This document shows positions 44,504 to 52,716 of a stretch of DNA of 64,000 nucleotides, piece after piece (the first letter of the stretch is position 1; every line of letters begins with the position of its first letter). The notes beneath the pieces were generated by a model. The model did no database searches. It saw only the letters and a list, made by a program, of their open reading frames with translations, and was not told where the DNA came from. Origin of the DNA: an uncultured Collinsella sp. GTDB taxonomy: Bacteria > Actinomycetota > Coriobacteriia > Coriobacteriales > Coriobacteriaceae. The position numbers and the translations under genes are program-made. Location of the stretch: positions 1-64,000 of the forward strand of contig CAAERJ010000040.1 in assembly GCA_900758375.1 (NCBI GenBank), given 5' to 3'.

Positions 44504-46349
44504 CTAGGCCTCCTTGGTCGTAGAAATAGAATCGGACGATACTTCGACAGGTCCGCCAAAAGTACGGGCAGCTGCGGCTCCACCGGCAAGCGGAGTCGCC
44601 ATCTGGGCTTTTGTGCGTCGCGGTGCCGAAACGGGAAGTTCAAAGGCAAAGCCCATCGCAAGCAAAAACCACGTAATCGTATAGGTTGCAACCAGAGCGG
44701 CAACAAGGCCGCCCATCACGGCGCGTTGGGAAAATACGCTACATGCAGCCACAACCAACACCGGAACCTCGCAGGCAGAAAGCGCAAGCACACCCTGCAG
44801 GAACCCCGAGCGCCGATTGCGCGCAAGTGCCCCCGTGACAACGCCGGCTATGCCTGGCAGTGCCAACGCCAGTGCGGCAATAATACCCGGTAGCGACCCA
44901 GACCACACGAGCGACCCCAAAGTCACCGTCACGCGAGCGCCCGACGCCAGCAGCGCGGCCGAAACCACGACCACAGCCCAAACCACGCTGCAAACGGCCG
45001 CCGCACCGATCATCGCCGTGCGACGAACCGCGCGGCCGGACGCATCCATGGGGCACGGCGTGAGCGGCTCGCCGCGGAGCGAACGACCGACATTTTGCGC
45101 ATAGTGGTCACAAAACGCCGAGAGCGCCGCCTCAACCGCCGCCGGCTCGGGACGATCTTTTTGATGGCTGGACAGACAGGCCATCACCACGTCGAACAGC
45201 TGGGCATCGACAAACGCCAGCGCATCGCGTAGCTCTTCGGAATCCGGCTCAAGCCCTAGCTGCTGGGCCTGCTCGGCCGCGGCGAGCGCCACATCGGGCT
45301 CACGACGAAGCAGCTGAGTCAAATCACAACCGGGCGCATGGGCACCAATGGGATAGTCGGGCCGCGTGTCCATCTTGAGACGATAGGGGCTGGCGATGTC
45401 GCGCGTCTTTTTGCGCGAACCCGAGGTGCCCGAAGTGCCCGGCGCGGCTTCGTATGGCGCGACGCCGGCAATGAGCTCGTAAACCGTGCTTGCCGCGGCA
45501 TAAACGTCAATCGCCGGCGACATACGCAAAGCGCGCAGGTCGGGAATATCGTCGGTGAGCATCTCGGGCGGGGCATAGGCAACCGTCGCGCGACGCAGCG
45601 TGGCATAGCGCTCGGTAAAGGATGCCTTGCCGCCGGTACCGGCCACGGCCGACGCAGGCTCAAGCGCCAGCGACGAGCCAAAGTCGATCAGGCACAGGTC
45701 AAAGGTGCCCTCGGCAAGCTGCCGGTCAAGCGGTAGACGCGCCGTACGCACCATAATATTAGCGGGCGAGATATCGCGATGGACAAAGCCCTCGCCCACC
45801 AGACTCATACGGCAGAGCAGATCGAACAGGTCGCGACCCAGACGCGCCGCCACAAGCGGCGACAGGCGTCCGGCATCGTCCAGGGCAAGTCGCGAACGCA
45901 AGCGGGCGAGCGTCTCGCCCTCGACCCATTCCATGACAATTGCAGGCACACCGTCGACCTCGCCCCAGCCATAGAGGCGGGGAAAGCCCTTAAGGCCCGA
46001 AAGGGCGCGATGGCATTCGTATTCCTCGCGAAATGCCGCTTTGAACTTGGCGACCAGCGACTCATGGGCGGCATCGTCGTCAAACTCATCGCGCGTCGGC
46101 AAGATGAGCTGTTTGAGTGCTACGTCCTCGCCTTGGGCGTTGACAGCACGCGTCACGCGGCCGATACCGCCACGGCGCATGGTGGCATCGTCGGCAAACA
46201 GTATCAGTAAAACGACGCAGATAGGCAGGCAGTTCGTCCTGACCGAGCGCAATGGCCGGCTCAAACCCGTCGACACGCGCCAGGCGCAGGCCGACCATGG
46301 GATCGCGACCGAGCGATTGTGGTGTGGTGGATGCAAGATCGGTCATCAT
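44504..46349 (-). CDS. Membrane Ser/Thr protein kinase, apparent 1-nt frameshift near the N-terminus
   Basis: The kinase domain has a Gly-rich loop (RRGGIGRVTRAV), Lys in DVALKQL, HRD in FVHRDISPANIMV, DFG in CLIDFGSSL and APPEML. About five membrane helices follow (AMIGAAAVCSVVWAVVVVSA onward) and a cytosolic tail. The natural start by operon structure is ATG 46349/46346 (MTDLASTTPQSLGRDPMVGL), overlapping the stop of the upstream gene. That frame runs into the kinase frame only by a +1 shift at a four-base A/T tract (46209-46212). Removing one base gives a continuous Y-L-R-R-L-L-I-L-F-A-D-D-A. It may be a real mutation, phase variation or a sequencing error. Confidence 0.7.
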
Positions 46350-47251
46350 AGGGCAAGCGCCGCCACGTTATTGTTGAAGTTACCGAGCGCGACGTCATCA
46401 TCGCCGTAATGGCCGACCCATTGACATAGGTTGGTGTAACAGCCCCACAGATTGGCATACTGCTGATACCACCTTGACCGGGGCGAGAATGTCTGACGAC
46501 CGAACTCGGCTCGAATGACAAACATCTCCCCGACCAGGCTGTCGCACGGCCTGGGATCTCCCGTAGAGTTATAGGTCGAGACCACGTCATTGGCACGAGA
46601 AACATAGCCGTCGAGCATGTTGTACTTGGTCACAAGCCAACTGTGAATGCTCTCTTCCTCAGCAGCGGAAAGGCCGCCGGAGTTTGCATCGTTGTCAGTG
46701 TTGCCGCCCGTCGAGCCGCCGTTTCCAGGCCCTCCGGTAGAGGAACCCGACCCAGAGCCGCCGCCCGAACTCGATGAATCCGAGCCGGAGCCAGAAGTAT
46801 CCGAGCTACCGGGCTTTCCGGACTGCTGGGCGTCCTGCTCCTTTTGCTGCTCGACCTTATTCACCGTTGCCGCCACGCTATTGTTGGACAATCGATCGAT
46901 GATCTTGGTGTTGGTGAGCACGATGGTTTTGCCATTGGCAAGCGTGACTTCGTTGTCCGGGGCCTCGGCGCCGTCCGCATCGTCGGTGCCAAACACAATA
47001 TGCCCGACCACACTTGCCCAAGCATATCCAGTCGTGGTGCCCAGATCGCTTTTGGCCTCATGCCCCACGCGCGGTTCGCGTGCGGCATGCGCCTGCATCA
47101 TGGACGGCACGGTCATGCCATAGGCAGAAACGCCAGCTATGACCAGCACCAGCGAGCACGATAGCAGTGCGTACGCCCGCGGCGCCAAGCCCAGTCGGCG
47201 TCGTATGCGCACCGCGGCGCCGCGCTTTGTCTGAGTGCCACCGGGCCGCAT
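46346..47251 (-). CDS. Membrane-anchored extracytoplasmic protein of unknown function
   Basis: 301 residues from the ATG at 47251 (GGAGGAG five bases upstream). After a basic start, one membrane helix (AYALLSCSLVLVIAGVSAYG, about 27-46) anchors an outer part. A Ser/Gly-rich linker of about 50 residues (around 150-200) leads to a C-terminal helical domain with Trp and Cys (PRSRWYQQYANLWGCYTNLC). Family not recognised. Its stop overlaps the kinase start (ATGATGA), so it may be a substrate or sensor partner of that kinase. Confidence 0.7.
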   Translation of the reverse strand: MRPGGTQTKRGAAVRIRRRLGLAPRAYALLSCSLVLVIAGVSAYGMTVPSMMQAHAAREPRVGHEAKSDLGTTTGYAWASVVGHIVFGTDDADGAEAPDNEVTLANGKTIVLTNTKIIDRLSNNSVAATVNKVEQQKEQDAQQSGKPGSSDTSGSGSDSSSSGGGSGSGSSTGGPGNGGSTGGNTDNDANSGGLSAAEEESIHSWLVTKYNMLDGYVSRANDVVSTYNSTGDPRPCDSLVGEMFVIRAEFGRQTFSPRSRWYQQYANLWGCYTNLCQWVGHYGDDDVALGNFNNNVAALAL

Positions 47252-47264
47252 GCGTTCTCCTCCA

Positions 47265-47291
47265 ACAAAAACACGCCGCTCGGGAGCGGCG
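47265..47291 (-). terminator. Terminator-like hairpin before the extracytoplasmic protein gene
   Basis: CGCCGCTC-GG-GAGCGGCG stem (47274-47291); the minus strand continues TGTTTTTGTT into the ribosome site of the next gene. Confidence 0.6.
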
Positions 47292-47405
47292 CATTCATTC
47301 GAATCCATATTTGAGTGTATCAGCGAACCCAAAAGGTTGCGCAACGAATGAGCAAATTAAGGATGCGAGCGGAAGCATCCATGCGATAAGCGGATACGAA
47401 GCATC

Positions 47406-47467
47406 TTTGTTGCACAACAAACTCACAGTCGCACGGGGAAATTATGACTACCCCGTGCGACTGTGAG
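47406..47467 (-). terminator. recR terminator: 17-bp perfect inverted repeat
   Basis: CTCACAGTCGCACGGGG (47422-47438) and its complement (47451-47467) enclose 12 bases. On the minus strand TTTGTTG follows, itself half of a 16-bp palindrome TTTGTTGCACAACAAA (47406-47421). Confidence 0.8.
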
Positions 47468-47497
47468 GAAAACATACGGCAGGAGCAGGCTCGCCGC

Positions 47498-48094
47498 CTA
47501 AATCGCGCGACGGGCCTCGATGGCGCGGCCAAGCGTAAGCTCGTCGGCATACTCCAAGTCGCCGCCCACGGGAAGACCGCTTGCCAGACGCGACACCTCG
47601 ACGCCCAACGGCTTGATGGTACGGGCCAGATAGCTCGCCGTGGTCTCGCCCTCAATATTGGGGTTGGTGGCGATGATGACCTCGTGGATGTCCTCGTGGC
47701 CCAAGCGTGCCAGCAGCTCTCGAATGTGCAGCTGCTCGGGGCCAATCTTGTCCATGGGACTGATCACGCCGCCCAATACGTGGTAGAGGCCGTGGTAGCT
47801 GCCCGTGCGCTCGATCGCCTGGACATCGCGCGGCTCGCCCACCACGCAAATGCGAGTGGTATCGCGCATCGGGTCCTGGCAGATGGAGCACTCGTCGGCC
47901 GTGGCGTAGTTAAAGCAGCGGCTGCAAAAGTGGACCTCCTGCTTGACCTCCAGGATGGCCTCGGCCAGGCGGCGCGCCTCCTCGGCGTCGGCCTCCAACA
48001 GGTAATAGGCGATGCGCTGGGCCGACTTGGGACCAATGCCCGGCAGACGGCCCAGCTCATCGAGCAGTTTTTGCAGACTGTGGTTGGCACTCAT
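47498..48094 (-). CDS. recR: Recombination protein RecR
   Basis: 198 residues. A helix-hairpin-helix (GIGPKSAQRIAYYLL), a four-Cys zinc site (CSRCFNYATADECSIC) and a Toprim domain (ICVVGEPRDVQAIERTGSYH, VIIATNPNIEGETTASYLAR) are complete. RecR forms a DNA clamp and works with RecO (14211) to load RecA at gaps. It lies 13 bases downstream of the ybaB-type gene, the usual dnaX-ybaB-recR order. Confidence 0.96.
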   Translation of the reverse strand: MSANHSLQKLLDELGRLPGIGPKSAQRIAYYLLEADAEEARRLAEAILEVKQEVHFCSRCFNYATADECSICQDPMRDTTRICVVGEPRDVQAIERTGSYHGLYHVLGGVISPMDKIGPEQLHIRELLARLGHEDIHEVIIATNPNIEGETTASYLARTIKPLGVEVSRLASGLPVGGDLEYADELTLGRAIEARRAI

Positions 48095-48107
48095 ATATAT
48101 GCGTGTC

Positions 48108-48428
48108 TTAGAACGGCATGCCCGGGATGTTGAGGCCGCCGGTGATGGCGCCCATCTGCTTGTTGGCGAGCTCGTTGACGCCGCGGACGGCCTCGTTGAC
48201 GGCAGCCATGATCATATCCTGCAGCATATCGACGTCCTCGGGATCGAGCGCATCGGGATCGATGGTGAGGTTGACGAGCTCCATCTCGCCGTTAACGGTC
48301 ACCTTGACCATGCCGCCGCCGGCAGAGGCGTCGACGGTCTGGGACTTGAGGTTCTCCTGCGCGGCGGCAAGCTGCTCCTGCATCTTGCGAGCCTGCTTCA
48401 TCATCTGCTGCATGTTCATACCGGCCAT
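48108..48428 (-). CDS. YbaB/EbfC-family nucleoid-associated protein
   Basis: 106 residues: a Met/Gln-rich helical N-terminus (MQQMMKQARKMQEQLAAAQE), the compact beta-domain (VTVNGEMELVNLTIDPDALD) and a C-terminal helix. YbaB/EbfC proteins form tweezer-like dimers that bind DNA. Its place directly before recR is the conserved context. Confidence 0.93.
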   Translation of the reverse strand: MAGMNMQQMMKQARKMQEQLAAAQENLKSQTVDASAGGGMVKVTVNGEMELVNLTIDPDALDPEDVDMLQDMIMAAVNEAVRGVNELANKQMGAITGGLNIPGMPF

Positions 48429-48590
48429 GATGGCTCCTTTACGTGCGGCCGCACGCCGAGCTGCAAGGGCAGCCGGAGCACGGCGGGACTTTCAAACTCA
48501 AAAATCGTACCACGGCGCGCGGCGAGAGAGCGGGGCGGACGTGTTACCTCAGTCGATATACATGTCCTCCAATACAAACCACGCGCAAAG

Positions 48591-48625
48591 ATTATGCAAG
48601 GCCGAATTATGCAAGGTTGCATAAT
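48591..48625. promoter_or_regulatory. Operator-like repeat of ATTATGCAA
   Basis: A 20-bp palindrome ATTATGCAAGGTTGCATAAT (48606-48625) is preceded 15 bases earlier by another ATTATGCAA (48591). The arrangement (three half-sites in phase) suggests a transcription factor site controlling the gene at 48768 and/or ybaB-recR. Confidence 0.5.
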
Positions 48626-48727
48626 ATCGCATACTCAATCTAGTAGAGCCGAATCCGGCATTTCATGTGTGCCACTAAATAGCTAAATGCCAAACCGCTG
48701 CTCGAGGCGGAGCACATGGCGGCAGGG

Positions 48728-48733
48728 TATAAT
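48728..48733 (+). promoter_or_regulatory. -10 element TATAAT for the gene at 48768
   Basis: A consensus TATAAT 35 bases before the start codon; the -35 region is poor, which fits activator control. The repeats at 48591-48625 lie about 100 bases upstream. Confidence 0.45.
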
Positions 48734-48767
48734 TTGATTGTCATAGATTGCAATTTGGAGGTGCCCC

Positions 48768-49241
48768 ATGAATGCCCCCGACGCGCTCCAAAACATCCGC
48801 TCAAAACACCCCGTTGCATATGTGGTTCTCTATCTCTTTGTCGGCTGGGCATTGCTGGTTGTCATCACCCATGCTATAGCCTTTGGAGCAGAACTGCTGA
48901 TAACCAGCTCGGACCAGCCCGTCGTCAAATGGGAGACGACCGATGAGTGCACCGACGGAACCCGAACCGTCTACTACAACAGCCCGTCCCTCTATCAAGA
49001 GTTCAAGGTCAAGATAAAGGACTTCAAGATTGTCGATGCCGAGCTAGGCGTTTATTTGGCAATCGGAGCAACCATTAACGCCGAGCAAGTCGAGTACACG
49101 GACAGCCATGCGACGTATCGTATCGACCTCAGCATCCTAGGCCGACCGTCACGCACCTGTCTGCTCAAATGCGACATACGCGGCACCACACTACACATGT
49201 CCGAAATACAGATGCGCCCGGACAAGGGGTACTCTTCTTGA
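48768..49241 (+). CDS. Membrane protein of unknown function
   Basis: 157 residues, starting at the ATG at 48768 behind TTGGAGGTG. One membrane helix (VAYVVLYLFVGWALLVVITH, about 16-36) is followed by a presumably extracytoplasmic beta-rich domain (VYYNSPSLYQEFKVKIKDFK, AELGVYLAIGATINAEQVEY). No family recognised. It is transcribed against its neighbours and splits dnaX from ybaB-recR, genes that are usually together, so it looks like a later insertion. It converges on dnaX with only 21 bases between stops. Confidence 0.75.
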   Translation: MNAPDALQNIRSKHPVAYVVLYLFVGWALLVVITHAIAFGAELLITSSDQPVVKWETTDECTDGTRTVYYNSPSLYQEFKVKIKDFKIVDAELGVYLAIGATINAEQVEYTDSHATYRIDLSILGRPSRTCLLKCDIRGTTLHMSEIQMRPDKGYSS

Positions 49242-49262
49242 GCAGTATACCCGCCTGCGCAG

Positions 49263-51731
49263 CTACTCCACCGGCTTGAAGATGGTGGCCTGGCCAAAGA
49301 CGCTGCGGATGAGGGCCTTGGCCTCGTCCTCGGTCTGCGGGATGCTCGGGGCTGCGCCCTGATGGCCGAAGGGGCTGCCCGCACCGGGGTTGGACTCCCA
49401 GGGAGCTGCAGGAGCGCCCTCCTCTTTGGGGGCAGTTGCAGCGGACTTGGGCGCGGACGCCGCACCCGGCACGTCGAACGGAGGCAGATCGTCCCCGCTC
49501 GCATCGACAGCGAAGCCGCCGACCATAGCATCGTCGTAGGGCACCTGCTCGGATTCCCACGGCGCGGACTGCGCGACAGGCTGAGCCTTGGGGGCAGCCG
49601 AGCGCTCGGGCGCACGAGGTGTGGGCTCGGTCGGGAGCTTACCCGTGGCAGGAGCGCCGGCGGGGTTGTCGGAGCGTAGCCAGGGGGCTTTGCCCAGGTC
49701 AGACGACTTGGGCGCGGGCGAGACGGGCTTGGGCGCGGGTGTCGGAGCAGCCGGTTTGGGCGCCGCGGGCTTAGGCGCCGACGGGGTCGATGCCGCTACC
49801 GGTGCCGTTTGCTGCTGCGACGCGCTGGCGCTCGAGGATGCAGGGGCCGCCGAGAACACGGGTTGCGGGTCCGCAGATGCCGCAGCCCGTGCAGATGGAG
49901 AATGCTCCTCATGTTGAGGAGCCGGCGTGCCACCCCCATCCAGGACATAGTCGACGGTGCGACGACCGAAAACCGCGCAGACCGTCGGCAGGACCACCGA
50001 CTGCGTATCGGCGCGACCGAGCATCTTAATGGCAAAAGTCGAACCCGCGGGGAACGAGACCGTGAGCTTGGAGCCGTCGTCGGCCGTGGCGCGGGCGTTG
50101 AGCAAAAGCCCTGCGTAGGAAGCCTGACGCGCCTTGACACGCTCGACAACCTCGGCCCATTTGCGCTGCAGCTCTCCGGCATCCTCGACCGCGGGCGTCT
50201 CGGCAGCACCGGCGGCGGCAACCTGGGCGGCATTGTTGGGCTGGGGCTTAGGTGCCGGAGCGGTGGCAGGCGCGGGGGCCGCAACGGGCTGAGGCGTCGG
50301 AGCCGGCGCAGGCTGAGATGCCGGCGCGGCGGGCTTGGGGGTCGACGCGGGCGCAGACTGGGTCGCCGGAGCGGCAGCACCACGGTCCCAAGGCATACCG
50401 CCCTGGCGCGCGGACGTAGCAGCGGGGGCAGCGGATGCCGCCGGGGCGGCAGCGCGGGCGCCCGAAATGAGCGTCGGCTGTTGGGCAGCAGCGGGTACGG
50501 ATGCTGCAGGCGCGGCGGCCTGAGCAGCAGCCACGCTCGCCGGCACGGCGGCGTTGGCAACCATGGCCTCCAGGCGTGCCACGCGCTCGGCCAATGCCTC
50601 AATCGTTAAATCAGCCTCGGGACGAGCCAGACGCGTGCAGGCAATCTCGAGCACCAGGCGCACGTCGCTCGCGCCCCTCATCTCCAGTGCGGCATCGTCG
50701 AGCACTGTCAGCACACGAGCCAGGCGGTCGGCAGGATGCTCGCCAAAGGCAGCGGCCTCGGCAGCAAGCGCCTCGGCCTGCTCGGCCCCGCCCTCAAACA
50801 GCTCGGCACGGGCACCGGCAACGCAGGCCACATACACGTCGCGCACATGCGCCACCAGGTCGCGCGTCAGCTCAAGCAGGTCATTGCCCTCCTCGACCTG
50901 TGCACGAATGAGCCCATAGAGCTCAGCAATATCACGCTCGGCGATGGCGCGGGCAAACTCGCCCAGAATCTGGTCCGAAACCTCGCCCAAAAGCGAGCGG
51001 GCATCGTCCGCATGCACGGCGCCGTTGCCGAAAACGCTCAGCTGCTCCAGCGTGGAAAGCGCGTCGCGCATGCCGCCCTTGGCATGGCGCGCCACGATGG
51101 CGAGCGCCTCGTCGTCGTAATCGAAGCCCTCCTGCTCGCACACGTAGGACAGGCGATGCTCGATATCCTCGTTGCCGATGCGGTGGAAATCGAAGCGCTG
51201 GCAGCGCGAGAGGATGGTCTCCAGAATCTTTTGCGGATCGGTGGTGCACAGCACGAAGATCACGTGTGCCGGCGGCTCCTCGAGCGTCTTGAGCAGCGCG
51301 TTGAACGCCGCCGTCGTGAGCATGTGAACCTCGTCGATGATATAGATTTTGTACTTGCCGCGCACCGGGGCAAAGTTGACGGAGTTGATGATCTCCTCGC
51401 GCACATTGTCCACGCCCGTGCGGCTTGCGGCATCGAGCTCGTAGACATCGGGGTGGTTGCCCTCGGCGATGAGCTCGCACTCCTCACAGGTGCCGTCGGG
51501 CATGCAGCCGCTTGCGCCCTCGGCGCGCGCCGCCTCGGCGTTGCGGCACAGCAGCGCCTTGGCCAGAATGCGCGCCATGGTGGTCTTGCCCGTACCGCGC
51601 GGTCCGCAGAACAGGTACGCGTGGGACAGGCGTCCCTCGGTGATGGCGTGCTCGAGCGTCGAGACGATATGCTGCTGGCCCACCACGGAGTCGAAGGTGA
51701 GCGGGCGATACTTTCGGTACAACGATTCCAT
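49263..51731 (-). CDS. dnaX: DNA polymerase III subunits gamma/tau
   Basis: 822 residues from the ATG at 51731 (MESLYRKYRPLTFDSVVGQQ). Clamp-loader AAA+ motifs: Walker A GPRGTGKTTMARIL, a zinc site (CRNAEA...GCMPDGTCEEC), Walker B IYIIDEVHML and sensor/SRC motif ILSRCQRFDF. Domain III ends near residue 390. Two long Ala/Pro-rich linkers (about 395-530 and 640-780) enclose the tau-like C-terminal domains. It loads the sliding clamp and links polymerases to helicase. No gamma-type frameshift site was identified. Confidence 0.95.
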   Translation of the reverse strand: MESLYRKYRPLTFDSVVGQQHIVSTLEHAITEGRLSHAYLFCGPRGTGKTTMARILAKALLCRNAEAARAEGASGCMPDGTCEECELIAEGNHPDVYELDAASRTGVDNVREEIINSVNFAPVRGKYKIYIIDEVHMLTTAAFNALLKTLEEPPAHVIFVLCTTDPQKILETILSRCQRFDFHRIGNEDIEHRLSYVCEQEGFDYDDEALAIVARHAKGGMRDALSTLEQLSVFGNGAVHADDARSLLGEVSDQILGEFARAIAERDIAELYGLIRAQVEEGNDLLELTRDLVAHVRDVYVACVAGARAELFEGGAEQAEALAAEAAAFGEHPADRLARVLTVLDDAALEMRGASDVRLVLEIACTRLARPEADLTIEALAERVARLEAMVANAAVPASVAAAQAAAPAASVPAAAQQPTLISGARAAAPAASAAPAATSARQGGMPWDRGAAAPATQSAPASTPKPAAPASQPAPAPTPQPVAAPAPATAPAPKPQPNNAAQVAAAGAAETPAVEDAGELQRKWAEVVERVKARQASYAGLLLNARATADDGSKLTVSFPAGSTFAIKMLGRADTQSVVLPTVCAVFGRRTVDYVLDGGGTPAPQHEEHSPSARAAASADPQPVFSAAPASSSASASQQQTAPVAASTPSAPKPAAPKPAAPTPAPKPVSPAPKSSDLGKAPWLRSDNPAGAPATGKLPTEPTPRAPERSAAPKAQPVAQSAPWESEQVPYDDAMVGGFAVDASGDDLPPFDVPGAASAPKSAATAPKEEGAPAAPWESNPGAGSPFGHQGAAPSIPQTEDEAKALIRSVFGQATIFKPVE

Positions 51732-51846
51732 GGGTGCTCCCCCGGGTATACTGAGTCTTGTTGCCGCGACGGCCATGCGGTCGCACGGCATACTTCACTC
51801 ATAATAACCCGTACGGCGAGCCCGCCGCGATAGGAGTCCAAAGAGC

Positions 51847-52572
51847 ATGGCAGACGCAGAGAGCAACCTCGTTCCCTCCGAAGCAGCCGACCAGGTCGAG
51901 GTCGCGCTCGAGAAGCAGGCCGCAGCCGACGACGGCATCCTGTACCTCAACGAGTACCAGTACGAAAACGACCTGGTCACCGACTTCGCCCGCCTGGTCG
52001 CCTCACCCAGGCGTCGCGGCTCGCTGTATGTCGCCGCGGCAATTGCCGCGCTGCTCGGCATTGGCATGCTGGTGGCCGGCGGCAACTGGATCAAGTTTGG
52101 CGTCGTCCTAATCGTATTCGGCGCCTTTTTGGCCTGGTGGAGCAAAAACTTGCACCACACCCTCGCCCGCGACTTTATCGATGCCGTCGAGGCCGACGAG
52201 TCCATGGGTGGCCGCTATCGCCGCGTCGCCGCCAACGAGGACGGCCTGATGGTTTGGGGCAAGAGCGGCAAGTCGCAGTTCTTCCCGTTTGAAAAGCTCG
52301 ACCACGTGCTCGACGGCGAGCGCATCTTTGTAGCCATGTTCGCCGACCAGGGCGTGACGATCCCTAAGGACACCTTTGTCCGCGGCAATGCCGAGCAGTT
52401 TGGCACCTTCCTTAAGGCACGCATCAACAAAAAGCTCCGCATCGAGACCAAGAAGAAGAAAATGAAGGCCGAGAAGGCTGCCGCCGAGGCCAAGCGGGGC
52501 GACAAGGCCGACAAGCCCCAGGATAACAAGGGCAAGCGGCGCAAGCAGAAGAAGAGCAAGAAGAAGCGCTAA
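51847..52572 (+). CDS. YcxB-like membrane protein
   Basis: 241 residues. An acidic N-terminus is followed by two membrane helices (SLYVAAAIAALLGIGMLVAG and FGVVLIVFGAFLAWWSK, about 58-100), then a soluble domain with the YcxB pattern (EDGLMVWGKSGKSQFFPFEK, IFVAMFADQGVTIPKDTF). A very Lys-rich tail of about 45 residues ends the protein. Function of the family is unknown. Divergent from dnaX, with AGGAG before the start. Confidence 0.7.
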   Translation: MADAESNLVPSEAADQVEVALEKQAAADDGILYLNEYQYENDLVTDFARLVASPRRRGSLYVAAAIAALLGIGMLVAGGNWIKFGVVLIVFGAFLAWWSKNLHHTLARDFIDAVEADESMGGRYRRVAANEDGLMVWGKSGKSQFFPFEKLDHVLDGERIFVAMFADQGVTIPKDTFVRGNAEQFGTFLKARINKKLRIETKKKKMKAEKAAAEAKRGDKADKPQDNKGKRRKQKKSKKKR

Positions 52573-52716
52573 GGCCAAGCCAGACAGGCAGCCTCGCATC
52601 CCGCCATCCTCGCCATCCGCCTGAGCGTGCTAAACTAGCAGCATCTATGCCACCGCGAACGGCTCGGCCCCGCGCCCGCCGCTCGCAAACGAACTTTAAA
52701 CGCACGAGGGTTGGCC

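Noticed and set aside
49263..51731. A gamma-subunit frameshift site in dnaX
   Set aside because: No A-run slip site was found at the end of domain III; the gene probably makes only the long form.
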